64,000 bases of DNA, taken from positions 124,001 through 188,000 of the forward strand of contig NZ_QLLR01000003.1 in NCBI RefSeq assembly GCF_003259615.1, in the 5' to 3' direction. Position 1 is the stretch's first letter. Each line of letters opens with the position of its first letter. Below, piece by piece: positions 35,805 to 45,577 of this stretch. A program made the translations under genes and the position numbers. Origin of the DNA: Pedobacter cryoconitis. GTDB lineage: Bacteria; Bacteroidota; Bacteroidia; Sphingobacteriales; Sphingobacteriaceae. The notes beneath the pieces are model-generated. The model did no database searches. It saw nothing but the letters and a program-made list of their open reading frames with translations, and was not told where the DNA came from.

Positions 35805-37127
35805 ATGAATATTCTTATTATAGTATTGCTTATCGTGGTGATCATCTTTCTTTTTTTTATTTTATTAAAAAAACCGGGAGCAATCAATAACCAGGCTGAC
35901 CTGTTATGTTTAAAAGAAGCAGAGCATGAAAAAATATTAGGCTATTATAAAGAAGAAAAGCAACGTTTAGAAGACGAACTGATTGATTTGCGCACAGGAT
36001 TCATGGATGAAAGAAGCCGCGCCGTCAAAGCAGAAGAAATGCTTAAAGCTCAGGTGGACAAACAAAACGAACAGGAAAAATATATAGCAGAACTGCAGCA
36101 AAAGTTCAAAATGGAATTTGAGCATATCGCGAATCAGATACTGGAAGAAAAAACTTCCAGATTCACGGCTAACAATAAAGCCAACATGGACCTTATTTTA
36201 AGCCCGCTGAAGGAAAATATTAAAGCATTTGAGGAAAAGGTTGACCGCGTCTATAAAGCTGAGTCAGATGAGCGCAATATACTCAAAGGTGTCATTTCAC
36301 AACTGATGGATCAGAGCAGACAAATCCAGGAAGATGCAAATAACCTGACCAAAGCACTGAAAGGTGATAATAAAAAGCAAGGTAACTGGGGAGAAGTAAT
36401 CCTGGAGCGTGTACTGGAACGCTCAGGACTCGTTAAAGATCAGGAATACCGCATACAATCGAGTTTTAGTACCGCGACAGGCAACAGGGTTCAACCCGAT
36501 GTAATTATCGATCTGCCGGAAGATAAACACATTGTAGTCGATTCTAAAGTTTCGCTGATTGCCTATGAAAAATATGTTACTGCCGAAACAGAAGAAGACA
36601 GAGAAATATTTGTTAAACAGCACTTACTTTCTTTAAAAAACCATATCCAGGATTTATCCGGTAAAAATTATCAGGCACTTTATCAGATCAATTCTCCTGA
36701 TTTTGTACTGCTGTTTATCCCCATAGAATCTTCTTTCGGTATCGCGGTTCAAAAAGACGCAGAACTTTTCAACTATGCCTGGGAAAGAAAAGTGGTGATT
36801 GTAAGTCCTTCAACTTTACTCGCTACCCTGCGTACCATTTCCAGTATCTGGAAACAGGAAAGACAGAACCGGAATGTGCTTGAAATAGCACGTTTAAGTG
36901 GCAGTATGTATGATAAATTTGTTGGATTCGTTACTGACATGGAGAGTATCGGCAGAAACATCAGACAAAGTCAGGATGCCTACGACAAAGCGATGGGTAA
37001 ATTGTCTTCCGGAAGCGGAAACCTGGCCAATACAGCCGATAAAATAAAAAAACTGGGTGCAAAAACTACCAAACAAATTGATCGTAAGTTCCTGGACCCA
37101 GCTTTAATAGATGAAGAAACCCTATAA
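35805..37127 (+). CDS. rmuC: DNA recombination protein RmuC
   Basis: A 440-residue membrane-anchored RmuC family protein; relatives limit rearrangements at inverted repeats and have a nuclease-like core. An N-terminal helix (residues 2-22) is followed by a coiled coil (about 35-115). The RmuC domain contains QGNWGEVILERVLERSGLV, QPDVIIDLPEDKHIVVDSKV, and FVLLFIPIESSFG. The VDSKVSL segment is the endonuclease-like core. It overlaps the 3' end of the convergent thiL gene by 6 bp. Confidence 0.93.
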   Translation: MNILIIVLLIVVIIFLFFILLKKPGAINNQADLLCLKEAEHEKILGYYKEEKQRLEDELIDLRTGFMDERSRAVKAEEMLKAQVDKQNEQEKYIAELQQKFKMEFEHIANQILEEKTSRFTANNKANMDLILSPLKENIKAFEEKVDRVYKAESDERNILKGVISQLMDQSRQIQEDANNLTKALKGDNKKQGNWGEVILERVLERSGLVKDQEYRIQSSFSTATGNRVQPDVIIDLPEDKHIVVDSKVSLIAYEKYVTAETEEDREIFVKQHLLSLKNHIQDLSGKNYQALYQINSPDFVLLFIPIESSFGIAVQKDAELFNYAWERKVVIVSPSTLLATLRTISSIWKQERQNRNVLEIARLSGSMYDKFVGFVTDMESIGRNIRQSQDAYDKAMGKLSSGSGNLANTADKIKKLGAKTTKQIDRKFLDPALIDEETL

Positions 37128-38162
37128 TTTAAAGGCATTCCAGCCCTGTGCCTTCAATTCATGAACCACACTTGATTTAGAAATCATTTTACAGCCTGAA
37201 GCTTTATCTGTGATATGTCCAATAACAGTAATATCCACATCATGCTTTAATTTTGTATAATCCTCTTGTTTGATCGTGAATAACAATTCATAATCTTCAC
37301 CGCCATTTAACGCACAAACAGTTGGATCAAGTCCGAGTTCTCTTGCAGTTTCATAAGTCATCGGATCAATTGGAAATTTATCTTCATACAAAGTACATCC
37401 TTTCTCAGATTGCTTGCAGATGTGCATAATATCAGAAGCCAGACCATCTGAAATATCGATCATTGAAGTCGGTACAATTTTCATCTGAGCCAGCAGATCT
37501 ACAATATCTCTTCTTCCTTCAGGTTTCAATTGTCTTTCAATAATATAATCTTTTCCTTCCAGATCAGGCTGAATATTAGGGTTTTCCAGGAATATTTGTT
37601 TTTCTCTTTCTAAAATCTGAAGTCCTACATAGGCGCCTCCCAAATCACCAGAAACACAAATCAAATCGCTTTCATTAGCACCGTTTCTATAGCAAATATC
37701 TTCTTTGGCAGCATAACCAATACTCGTTACACTCAATACTAACCCTTGCTTGCTGGAAGAAGTATCGCCACCAATTAAATCGATGTTAAACTTATTACAA
37801 GCCAATTCTATTCCTTTATAAATTTCTTCTACAGCCTCCAGCGGAAACTTACTCGAAACTCCGATAGAAACAGTAATCTGCGTTGCTACTCCATTCATCG
37901 CGTAGATGTCGCTTAAATTTACCTGAACAGCTTTATATCCCAGGTGCATCAGCGGTACATAAGCCAGGTCAAAATGAATTCCTTCCAACAATAAATCTGT
38001 AGAAATTAAGATTTCCTTATCACCGGAATGCAATACCGCAGCATCATCACCGATCCCTTTGACACTACTTTCGTGTCTTATTTTAAAATTATTTGTCAGG
38101 TGTTCAATCAGGCCAAATTCACCTAACTCACCTAATTCTGTACGTCCTTTATTCTCAAACAT
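37122..38162 (-). CDS. thiL: Thiamine-monophosphate kinase
   Basis: Phosphorylates thiamine monophosphate to the active cofactor thiamine diphosphate. It is an AIR-synthase-like fold of 346 residues with GIGDDAAVL and STDLLLEGIHFDL (metal and ATP site). GGDTSSSKQGLVLSVTSIG, SGDLGGAYVGLQ, IDISDGLASDIMHI and NGGEDYELLF follow, all in family order. No other thiamine gene is near, so it is a stand-alone unit. It is convergent with rmuC and lies downstream of nadA on the same strand, with 109 bp between. Confidence 0.94.
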   Translation of the reverse strand: MFENKGRTELGELGEFGLIEHLTNNFKIRHESSVKGIGDDAAVLHSGDKEILISTDLLLEGIHFDLAYVPLMHLGYKAVQVNLSDIYAMNGVATQITVSIGVSSKFPLEAVEEIYKGIELACNKFNIDLIGGDTSSSKQGLVLSVTSIGYAAKEDICYRNGANESDLICVSGDLGGAYVGLQILEREKQIFLENPNIQPDLEGKDYIIERQLKPEGRRDIVDLLAQMKIVPTSMIDISDGLASDIMHICKQSEKGCTLYEDKFPIDPMTYETARELGLDPTVCALNGGEDYELLFTIKQEDYTKLKHDVDITVIGHITDKASGCKMISKSSVVHELKAQGWNAFKL

Positions 38163-38271
38163 ATTTTTTTTATAAATATTAACTGCTGGAATTTCCCAAC
38201 AGTTTTTACCCCTGATTTTAAGCTTTAAAACTTATTAACAGTTGTTAGGAAAGTTAAAAAGCAAACAATTC

Positions 38272-39264
38272 CTATAAGCCAAGACTAGCTGATATTTCCA
38301 GCATTCTTTCAATTGGTTTTCTTGCCTCTCTGATAATATGCTCAGGCACAGTAACTTGTGGTGACCCGTTTTTTAAACATAGATACAATTTTTCCAAAGT
38401 ATTTCTTTTCATATACGGGCAATCATTACAAGCACAATTATTATTCGGCGGTGCCGGAATAAAAGTTTTTGTTGGATTAGCTTTTTCCATCTGGTGAATT
38501 ATACCACTTTCTGTCGCTACAATAAACTCTTTCGCATCACTTTTGATGGAATAATTTAACAATCCTGTCGTAGATCCGATATAATCTGCCATCTGCAATA
38601 CAGCTTCCTCACATTCCGGGTGCGCAATAAATTTTGCATTCGGATGGCGCTCTTTCAGCTTGGTTATTTTCTCTCTTGAAAATATTTCATGCACCATACA
38701 GGCACCATTCCACAAAACCAGGTCCCTGCCAGTTTTCTTTGCCACCCAGGCACCCAGATTTTTATCCGGTCCAAAAATAATCTTCTGCTCTTTTGGCAGG
38801 CTTTCTACAATTTGAACCGCATTGGTTGAGGTACAGACGATATCACTCATCGCTTTTAGCTCTGCCGTACAATTCACGTAGGTAATCACCAGGTGATCCG
38901 GGTATTTTTCTTTAAACTTTTTAAACAAATGTGGAGGACAACTATCAGCTAATGAGCAACCTGCCTTTAAATCCGGTAATAAAACCTTTTTCTCCGGAGA
39001 GAGAATTTTAGCTGTTTCTGCCATAAAATGCACTCCTGCAAAAACAATCACATCCGCCTCAGTTCTGGCCGCTTCCTGAGAAAGCCCTAAACTGTCCCCA
39101 ATATAGTCCGCAACATCCTGTATATCAGGCTCTTGGTAGTAATGTGCCAGAATTATCGCATTTTTCTCTTTTTTTAACTTTTCAATTTCCGCAAAAAGAT
39201 CAAGTGTTGGGTCGATACTTTCTTCTACAAATCCTCTTCTGTTCAATTCTTCTAAGGTATCCAT
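38272..39264 (-). CDS. nadA: Quinolinate synthase A
   Basis: [4Fe-4S] enzyme that condenses iminoaspartate with dihydroxyacetone phosphate to quinolinate, the second step of de novo NAD synthesis. [19 protein letters not shown] opens the first domain. The three cluster cysteines are in [20 protein letters not shown] and [18 protein letters not shown] two codons upstream (39270) is possible. The ATG at 39264 ([11 protein letters not shown]) is the better start. It is divergent from nadB, its pathway partner, across about 400 bp that contains a perfect palindrome. Confidence 0.95.
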   Translation of the reverse strand: MDTLEELNRRGFVEESIDPTLDLFAEIEKLKKEKNAIILAHYYQEPDIQDVADYIGDSLGLSQEAARTEADVIVFAGVHFMAETAKILSPEKKVLLPDLKAGCSLADSCPPHLFKKFKEKYPDHLVITYVNCTAELKAMSDIVCTSTNAVQIVESLPKEQKIIFGPDKNLGAWVAKKTGRDLVLWNGACMVHEIFSREKITKLKERHPNAKFIAHPECEEAVLQMADYIGSTTGLLNYSIKSDAKEFIVATESGIIHQMEKANPTKTFIPAPPNNNCACNDCPYMKRNTLEKLYLCLKNGSPQVTVPEHIIREARKPIERMLEISASLGL

Positions 39265-39662
39265 TTTCAACGTTTCAATAATTAATAATTATTTAATATA
39301 AATAGATTTCTATTGTTTATTAGTGTGTTAGTAATGTTTGTAACTCTGAGATTTTTATTCGTTTTTATAACTTGTTCTATACTTATCAACAAATAAATCA
39401 CTTTTTATTTCAAAAAATCCGCTGATTAACAATTAGATATTTTTAAGATTAAAAACTTATCCATACTCAGATGTTTATTAGTTACTTGGTAGTAAAAAGT
39501 TAATAACTCATGCAAAGTTGCTGAAAAATAACTTAAAATATTGTGTCTAATTCTCATTTTACCTTAGCTTTAAACATTCTTAAATAGTTACTCTATTTAT
39601 TTAGACAAGTAATCAACATATTTCTAACGTTGTTAACAACAAGGCGGATTTAGCACAATTCA
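39265..39662. other. AT-rich nadA-nadB intergenic region with DnaA-box-like 9-mers
   Basis: A 398-bp gene-free region between divergent nadA and nadB. It is very AT-rich and carries TTATCAACA (39383-39391) and TTATCCATA (39457-39465), each one mismatch from the DnaA box TTATCCACA. A perfect palindrome lies close to nadB. It must hold both promoters; no clean TTG-N19-TAnnTTTG was found. Origin function is possible but unproven, since two near-matches in AT-rich DNA can occur by chance. Confidence 0.4.
39629..39640. promoter_or_regulatory. Perfect 12-bp palindrome upstream of nadB
   Basis: GTTGTTAACAAC is an exact inverted repeat 23 bp before the nadB start codon. It partly overlaps TAACGTTG (39625-39632), a one-mismatch match to the -7 consensus. 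This is the right place for a repressor operator controlling NAD synthesis. No regulator gene is adjacent, so the factor is unknown. Confidence 0.4.
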
Positions 39663-41249
39663 ATGAAGAATACAGACTTTTTAGTAATAGGATCGGGGAT
39701 TGCGGGCTTGAGCTTCGCTTTAAAGGCCGCTAAGCATGGTAAAGTTTTAATAATTACAAAATCAAACGAAGATGAATCCAATACAAAATACGCCCAGGGG
39801 GGAGTAGCTGTAGTTGTGGATAAAGATGATTCTTTTGAAAAGCATATTCATGATACTTTAATTGCCGGCGATGGGCTTTGCGATCCGGCAATTGTGGAAA
39901 TCGTGGTGAAAGAAGGGCCTCAGCGTATCCAGGAGATCATAGATTACGGAATTAAATTTGACAAGGACCCCGCAGGTGTTTATGATCTTGCGAAGGAAGG
40001 CGGGCATTCAGAACACCGTGTTTTACACTATAAAGATGTAACAGGGTACGAAATTGAGAGTGTTTTATTGAAGCAAATTCATGAAAATCCGAACATAGAG
40101 ATATTAACACATTACTTCTGTTTGGAGTTAATTACCCAACATCACCTCGGAGAGTTTGTTGACAAGAGTACCAAAGTTATTAACTGTTTTGGTGTATATG
40201 CCTTTAACACAGAGCTTAACGATGTGGAAAAGATACTAGCAAAGGTAACCGTCCTGGCTTCCGGAGGAGCTGGGCATGTGTATTCCAGCACCACAAATCC
40301 AGTAATTGCAACAGGTGATGGGATGGCAATGGTTTACCGTGCAAAGGGAAAATTGAGGAATATGGAGTTCATTCAGTTTCATCCAACTGCTTTATATAAC
40401 CCTGGAGAGTATCCATCCTTCTTAATATCGGAAGCGGTAAGGGGCTTTGGAGGCGTTCTGAGGCGTAAGAATGGAGACGAATTTATGTACGAATATGATG
40501 AAAGAGGGTCTTTGGCACCACGTGATATTGTGGCCAGGGCGATAGATTCTGAGATGAAAAAATCGGGTGAAGATTTCGTTTATCTGGACATAAGGCACCG
40601 GTTAAAGACTGACATTTTGACACACTTTCCGAATATTTATGCAAAGTGTTTATCTATAGGTATAGACATGACTAAAGATTTAATTCCGGTTACTCCAGCT
40701 GCACATTACATGTGTGGTGGAATTTTAGTTGATGAATTCGGAAGATCTTCTATTCATAATTTGTATGCTTGCGGAGAATGTTCTTCAACCGGATTACATG
40801 GTGCAAACCGGTTAGCTTCAAATTCTTTACTGGAAGCCCCTGTTTTTGCACACCGGATTTATCTGGATGCGATAGAAAAATTTAAGGACAGTATTATTCC
40901 TGATAATATTCCGGAGTGGAATGATCATGGAGTGATTCAATCTGATGAAGATATTCTGGTGACGCATAACCTGCGTGAAACTCAAAAATTAATGAGTGAT
41001 TATGTTGGTATTGTACGCTCAGATTTTAGACTGGACAGAGCAATGAGACGTTTATTTTTGCTGCACGAAGAAACGGAAGAATTTTACAAAGCCAATAAAG
41101 TTTCCGTGAAATTGTGCGAATTGAGAAACGTTATACAAGTTGCTTTTACAGTTATTAAATCTGCGATGGCAAGAAAAGAAAGCAGGGGCCTGCACTATAC
41201 AACAGATTACCCAGGCCATGCTGAACAATTAACTGATACTATTTTTTAA
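39663..41249 (+). CDS. nadB: L-aspartate oxidase
   Basis: FAD enzyme that oxidises L-aspartate to iminoaspartate, the first step of de novo NAD synthesis, and passes it to NadA. The dinucleotide-binding loop is GSGIAGLSFALKAA (7-20). SNTKYAQGGVAV, AKEGGHSEHRVLH, MEFIQFHPTALY and GLHGANRLASNSLLEA are diagnostic and include the substrate-binding and catalytic segments. 528 residues is normal. It is divergent from nadA and followed 12 bp later by a gamma-carbonic anhydrase-like gene, probably cotranscribed. Confidence 0.95.
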   Translation: MKNTDFLVIGSGIAGLSFALKAAKHGKVLIITKSNEDESNTKYAQGGVAVVVDKDDSFEKHIHDTLIAGDGLCDPAIVEIVVKEGPQRIQEIIDYGIKFDKDPAGVYDLAKEGGHSEHRVLHYKDVTGYEIESVLLKQIHENPNIEILTHYFCLELITQHHLGEFVDKSTKVINCFGVYAFNTELNDVEKILAKVTVLASGGAGHVYSSTTNPVIATGDGMAMVYRAKGKLRNMEFIQFHPTALYNPGEYPSFLISEAVRGFGGVLRRKNGDEFMYEYDERGSLAPRDIVARAIDSEMKKSGEDFVYLDIRHRLKTDILTHFPNIYAKCLSIGIDMTKDLIPVTPAAHYMCGGILVDEFGRSSIHNLYACGECSSTGLHGANRLASNSLLEAPVFAHRIYLDAIEKFKDSIIPDNIPEWNDHGVIQSDEDILVTHNLRETQKLMSDYVGIVRSDFRLDRAMRRLFLLHEETEEFYKANKVSVKLCELRNVIQVAFTVIKSAMARKESRGLHYTTDYPGHAEQLTDTIF

Positions 41250-41261
41250 TATATATAGAAT

Positions 41262-41771
41262 ATGCCCGTTATTTTACCGGTTTTAGATAAACACCCCAAA
41301 TGGGGAGATCATTGTTTTATTGCACCAAATGCAACCATTGTGGGGGATGTAACCCTGGGAGCTAACTGTTCCGTCTGGTTCAATGCCGTCATCAGAGGTG
41401 ATGTAAACACAATTACTATCGGAAACGACAGTAATATTCAGGACGGTGCGGTTATCCATGCCACCTATCTTAAAGCAGCCACTACCATTGGCAACAGGGT
41501 TTCTGTAGGGCACAATGCGATTGTGCATGGTTGTAACCTTAAAGACCATGTACTGGTGGGGATGGGTGCTATAGTGATGGACAATGCTGTAGTAGAAGAA
41601 TACTGTATTATAGGAGCAGGGTCAGTAGTATTGGAAAATACAATTTGTGAAACTGGTTTTCTCTATGCAGGAACACCTGCGAAAAAAATAAAGCCCATTA
41701 CTGAAGAGCAACGGGCTTTATTAAATAAACTACCAGATAATTATATTATGTATGCTGACTGGTTCAGCTAA
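41262..41771 (+). CDS. Gamma-carbonic anhydrase family protein
   Basis: A 169-residue left-handed beta-helix protein (hexapeptide repeats from about 20 to 140) of the YrdA/PaaY type. Metal-site elements are VIHATY, GHNAIVHGC and the preceding RGD (AVIRGDVNTI). The C-terminal helix EEQRALLNKLPDNYIMYA is typical. Members bind zinc and some have carbonic anhydrase or thioesterase activity. The activity here is not known. It follows nadB by 12 bp and ends one base before the convergent Ig-like lipoprotein gene. Confidence 0.9.
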   Translation: MPVILPVLDKHPKWGDHCFIAPNATIVGDVTLGANCSVWFNAVIRGDVNTITIGNDSNIQDGAVIHATYLKAATTIGNRVSVGHNAIVHGCNLKDHVLVGMGAIVMDNAVVEEYCIIGAGSVVLENTICETGFLYAGTPAKKIKPITEEQRALLNKLPDNYIMYADWFS

Positions 41772-41772
41772 G

Positions 41773-43407
41773 CTACTTTTCTTTAGGTAATGTAATCGTC
41801 TCATTTCTATCCCAATTAGCTCGTATAGAGAGCTCTTTGGGCTCATTATAGATTGTTTCCGGCTGTAAGCCCAGCTTTACATTACCAGTGTCCCAGATGC
41901 CGTTTTTATTGGTATCGTAGATGATCCTGATAAAGTATTTTCCGGCTCTGTAATTTGCAAATTTTACGGTGGTATCTCTGGATACCACTAAAGTATTGAC
42001 TACAGCTTTGGCCTCATTGGTAATTTCCAGTAAATACTGTTTGTTTGCTTCCGGTACAACTATTTTTACCTGCAAAGTTCCATAATCATCTTTCTTGGCC
42101 AGCTGAAACTTCTTTAAAAACTCCTTACTTTTTGTTGCAAACAATCCTGTAAAAGCGCCGTCACCAAACTTTATTTCATAAATATCATTTGGTTGCCAGG
42201 GATACAGCATATGATAAGCCAGGAAGTTTACACTGTCTTTAACTATTTTGAAATTTGTCTTCACCACAGAGTCTTCCATCAGCGTTATTTTTGATGGATC
42301 TATGGCCTCGATTGGCATTCCAAAAGTCAAAGTAAATGGCTTATTCGGATTGATTAAGTTGGTTTCAATATTGTCAGTTGCAACAACAGTTCTTTTATAA
42401 GTATCCTTTTTACCCCTGTTAAAAGTAACTGTCTGTAATAATTTTCCTTCATTAGTAACACTTACTTTTGCAGAATCAAAAGATAAATCCGCTAACCAAA
42501 CCTTTACAGAATCACCATTTTTGTTGAATTTAACCAATTTGGTTGCGTCAAGATTCTTAGGTTCAATCACTACAATTTCAGGTTTTTTAAGTTTCTGATT
42601 GAAATTCATCGAAATACTTCCATCTGCATTAAGCCTTCTGTCATTGATTCTGAAGGAGATTGCATCCTCTTTAAAGACCATCATATTTACGTTTTGCGTA
42701 TCTTTTTTCAGAACGAGAGGTTCTTTAACAAAACCAATCTCATCAGAGCTTTGCTGATAAATCTTATCACTGCTTTGCTCTTTCAACGCATAAACTTTAT
42801 AAGTATCGGCTCTTAAATTACTGATTTTATAATTTCCACTACTGTCTGTTAAGGTATAGATTGAGGCTTTCTTTTTTCCAAAAATACTATCTCTGGATAG
42901 GGGGAGTACAAAGGCAACACCTTCGATCAGCGGTTTGCCAGTTTGTGATTCTTTGATGTTACCCGAGATACTTAAAGAGTCCAGGGATGCACCAGTTGAA
43001 AAAACATAAGTCAGATTTTTAATTACATTTCCTTCATTTACATCCCCAACAGCTTTCCCAAAATTAAGTGTATAGGTTGTGTTCTTTTCCAGAGAATCTG
43101 TGAAAGTAATTTCCAGAGACTTGTCTTTTATTTTTAAAGTAGGCATAACTTCTACATCCGGAGAAATGGAAAACTGCTTGTACTGATCAGTCAATTTAAA
43201 ATACTCATCGAATTGAATGATGACTTTCTTAGCCTTAAAATTTCTGGTTAAATTTTTCGGGACCATTGAGAGTACTTTTGGCGGAGTTTTATCTTTTGGG
43301 CCGCCCTGAGGGCCCGGTCCAATGCTCGCGCAACCATAAATCAGGGAAATTCCTGAAAATGTATAAAATAAACTCTTTGCAATCTTTATTAAGCTGTTTT
43401 TGGCCAT
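41773..43407 (-). CDS. Lipoprotein with Ig-like (SbsA/Big_5-type) domain
   Basis: A 544-residue predicted lipoprotein (SLIYGC, Cys26) of a type common in Bacteroidota. After a GPQGGPKDKTPP linker comes an Ig-like domain (about 42-135: PPKVLSMVPKNLTRNFKAKK, TYTLNFGKAVGDVNEGN). Next is a carboxypeptidase-regulatory-like beta sandwich (about 143-215: TLTDSSGNYKISNLRADTYK) and further beta-rich regions to the end (YRAGKYFIRIIYDTNKNGIWD). The role is unknown; a surface or periplasmic adhesive scaffold is plausible. It lies 144 bp downstream of mnmG on the same strand, beyond a terminator. Confidence 0.8.
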   Translation of the reverse strand: MAKNSLIKIAKSLFYTFSGISLIYGCASIGPGPQGGPKDKTPPKVLSMVPKNLTRNFKAKKVIIQFDEYFKLTDQYKQFSISPDVEVMPTLKIKDKSLEITFTDSLEKNTTYTLNFGKAVGDVNEGNVIKNLTYVFSTGASLDSLSISGNIKESQTGKPLIEGVAFVLPLSRDSIFGKKKASIYTLTDSSGNYKISNLRADTYKVYALKEQSSDKIYQQSSDEIGFVKEPLVLKKDTQNVNMMVFKEDAISFRINDRRLNADGSISMNFNQKLKKPEIVVIEPKNLDATKLVKFNKNGDSVKVWLADLSFDSAKVSVTNEGKLLQTVTFNRGKKDTYKRTVVATDNIETNLINPNKPFTLTFGMPIEAIDPSKITLMEDSVVKTNFKIVKDSVNFLAYHMLYPWQPNDIYEIKFGDGAFTGLFATKSKEFLKKFQLAKKDDYGTLQVKIVVPEANKQYLLEITNEAKAVVNTLVVSRDTTVKFANYRAGKYFIRIIYDTNKNGIWDTGNVKLGLQPETIYNEPKELSIRANWDRNETITLPKEK

Positions 43408-43454
43408 TTATATGCGATGTAATAGAATCTTTAACCTTTTTAATAACTAATATG

Positions 43455-43505
43455 TAAAAAGTCTGAAAGCTTCTTATATCGCTTTAAAATAAGCTGCTTT
43501 CAGAC
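43455..43505 (-). terminator. Rho-independent terminator after mnmG
   Basis: A perfect 10-bp stem (43461-43470 with 43496-43505), with further pairing inside the loop, is followed on the minus strand by TTTTT (43456-43460). It lies about 47 bp after the mnmG stop. Confidence 0.75.
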
Positions 43506-43551
43506 TGGATTATTTATGATTGTAATTAATTGATTATCAATTAATTGTGTT

Positions 43552-45414
43552 TTATTTGCTAATATGCACCATCAAAACTGAAATGTCTGAAGGAGAAACC
43601 CCGGAAATTCTTGATGCCTGTCCTAAAGTACGTGGTTTTATCTTCAATAATTTCTCTCTGGCCTCTTTTGACAACGATCCTAAAGAAGAATAATCAAAAT
43701 CAGGATTAATATCCTTGTCTTCCATCTTTTGCATTTTGTTTACGATCTCTTGTTCCTTCAGGAAATAGCTCTCATACTTTACTTTGATTTCAGCTTGTTC
43801 AATAGTTTCCTGATCAAAAGGAGTAAGGTATTCATCCAGGCTTTTGCTCACCTTTCTCAAATCATTAATCCCAACCTGAGGTCTGCCGAGTACACTGACT
43901 ATTTTAACATTTTGTGCTAAAGGTGTTGAACCTAAAGTTTCCAGCATGTCATTTGCTTCAATCATTTCGATGCCCTGCTTCCGGGTGAAAGCAACAATAT
44001 TATCTGAGTTCGAAATTTTCTGGTGAACAACCGCCAAACGTTCGTCACTGATTAATCCTAAAGCATGGCCAATAGGGGAGAGCCTGATATCTGCATTGTC
44101 CTGACGCAGTAATAATCTGTGCTCAGCTCTGGAGGTAAACATACGGTAAGGTTCCTCAGTTCCTTTTGTAACCAGGTCATCAATTAACACACCAATATAA
44201 GATTCTGAACGCTTCATAATTAACGGAGCTTTTTCATTTATTTTTAAATGTGCATTAATTCCGGCAATGAAACCCTGACTCGCGGCCTCTTCATATCCGG
44301 TAGTTCCGTTGATCTGTCCGGCGAAATACAAATTCTCAATTAACTTCGTTTCCAGTGTTAAAGATAATTGGGTAGGTGGGAAGTAATCATATTCAATTGC
44401 ATAACCTGGTCTGAACATTTTTGCATTTTCAAATCCTGGAATTTGAATTAGCGCTCTGTACTGAACATCTTCAGGTAAAGAAGTAGAAAAACCATTGACA
44501 TAAATTTCGCAAGTATTCCATCCCTCAGGTTCTACGAAAATCTGATGTCTGTCTCTCTCTGCGAACCTGTTTATTTTATCTTCAATAGACGGGCAGTATC
44601 TTGGACCAAGTCCTTTGATCCGGCCAGTAAACATTGGTGATTTTTCAAAACCTTCTTTTAAGGTTTCATGAACATTACTATTGGTGTAAGTAATCCAGCA
44701 ACATCTTTTTTCTGTTGGTCTTGCTACATTGGTGTAAGAAAATCTTCCTGGGTTTTCGTCACCCCATTGTTCTTCCATTAATGAATAATTCAGAGATCTT
44801 CCATCCACGCGTGGGGGAGTACCAGTCTTCATTCTTCCAGCTTCGAATCCAATAGAAGTTAACTGTTCTGTAATTCCGGTTGCTGCTTTTTCACCAGTAC
44901 GGCCACCACCAAATTTCTTCTCTCCAATATGGATCAATCCATTTAGAAAAGTACCATTTGTTAATACCACACTTTTGGCTTTTATCTCCACACCAATAGA
45001 AGTTTTCACGCCGGTTACTTTATTGTTTTCTATGATCAGGCTACTCACCATATCCTGCCAGAAATCTACATTTGGGGTACGCTCTAAAGCAAGTCTCCAT
45101 TCTTCTGCGAATCGCTTTCTGTCATTTTGTGCACGGGGGCTCCACATCGCAGGGCCCTTAGATAAATTGAGCATTCTGAACTGCAGGGTAGTCTTATCAC
45201 TGATGATTCCTGAGTAACCACCCATGGCATCAATCTCTCTTACAATTTGACCTTTTGCTACACCGCCCATTGCAGGATTGCAGCTCATCTGCGCAATTGT
45301 CTCCATATTCATGGTGACTAATAAAACGGAAGATCCCATGTTTGCTGCTGCCGCTGCTGCTTCACAACCTGCGTGTCCGGCACCTACAACAATCACATCA
45401 TATTCTTTAAACAT
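43552..45414 (-). CDS. mnmG: tRNA uridine-5-carboxymethylaminomethyl modification enzyme MnmG (GidA)
   Basis: FAD-dependent partner of MnmE that modifies the wobble uridine of several tRNAs. The FAD loop is [16 protein letters not shown]. Further family blocks are [56 protein letters not shown] and [13 protein letters not shown], and the C-terminal helical domain has [18 protein letters not shown]. The frame continues upstream to a TTG at 45447, adding MFHVEH plus five residues. Those codons are simply a translated parS site, so the ATG at 45414 ([11 protein letters not shown], 620 residues) is preferred. mnmG is often near the chromosome origin, in line with the parS sites. Confidence 0.95.
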   Translation of the reverse strand: MFKEYDVIVVGAGHAGCEAAAAAANMGSSVLLVTMNMETIAQMSCNPAMGGVAKGQIVREIDAMGGYSGIISDKTTLQFRMLNLSKGPAMWSPRAQNDRKRFAEEWRLALERTPNVDFWQDMVSSLIIENNKVTGVKTSIGVEIKAKSVVLTNGTFLNGLIHIGEKKFGGGRTGEKAATGITEQLTSIGFEAGRMKTGTPPRVDGRSLNYSLMEEQWGDENPGRFSYTNVARPTEKRCCWITYTNSNVHETLKEGFEKSPMFTGRIKGLGPRYCPSIEDKINRFAERDRHQIFVEPEGWNTCEIYVNGFSTSLPEDVQYRALIQIPGFENAKMFRPGYAIEYDYFPPTQLSLTLETKLIENLYFAGQINGTTGYEEAASQGFIAGINAHLKINEKAPLIMKRSESYIGVLIDDLVTKGTEEPYRMFTSRAEHRLLLRQDNADIRLSPIGHALGLISDERLAVVHQKISNSDNIVAFTRKQGIEMIEANDMLETLGSTPLAQNVKIVSVLGRPQVGINDLRKVSKSLDEYLTPFDQETIEQAEIKVKYESYFLKEQEIVNKMQKMEDKDINPDFDYSSLGSLSKEAREKLLKIKPRTLGQASRISGVSPSDISVLMVHISK

Positions 45415-45430
45415 CTTATTTTTATATTTA

Positions 45431-45446
45431 TGTTCCACGTGAAACA
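45431..45446. other. parS site 1 (ParB-binding centromere sequence)
   Basis: TGTTCCACGTGAAACA matches the parS consensus TGTTNCACGTGAAACA at every position. It lies 17 bp upstream of the mnmG start. parS sites bind ParB, load SMC and cluster near the origin. No parA or parB gene lies in the window. Confidence 0.85.
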
Positions 45447-45476
45447 AGGTCTGTAATTCTTGTTCCTGATTACTGG

Positions 45477-45492
45477 CGTTCCACGTGGAACG
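45477..45492. other. parS-like site 2
   Basis: CGTTCCACGTGGAACG is a perfect 16-bp palindrome with the parS core GTTCCACGTGGAAC. It differs from the consensus only at the outer bases and in using the GGAAC arm. It is 30 bp from site 1. Two in tandem make a chance match very unlikely. Confidence 0.75.
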
Positions 45493-45577
45493 TTAATTCT
45501 TATGCTGGCTTAACGGGGGCTTGTTTAATCTTATTAACGCTTAAAAAGCCTTATAATAACCTAAACTATTCCTTTAA

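Noticed and set aside
40509..40524. CACGTG hexamer in nadB considered as a third parS
   Set aside because: The flanking arms do not match the parS consensus and it lies in coding sequence; the same applies to the CACGTG near 53651 and 59149.
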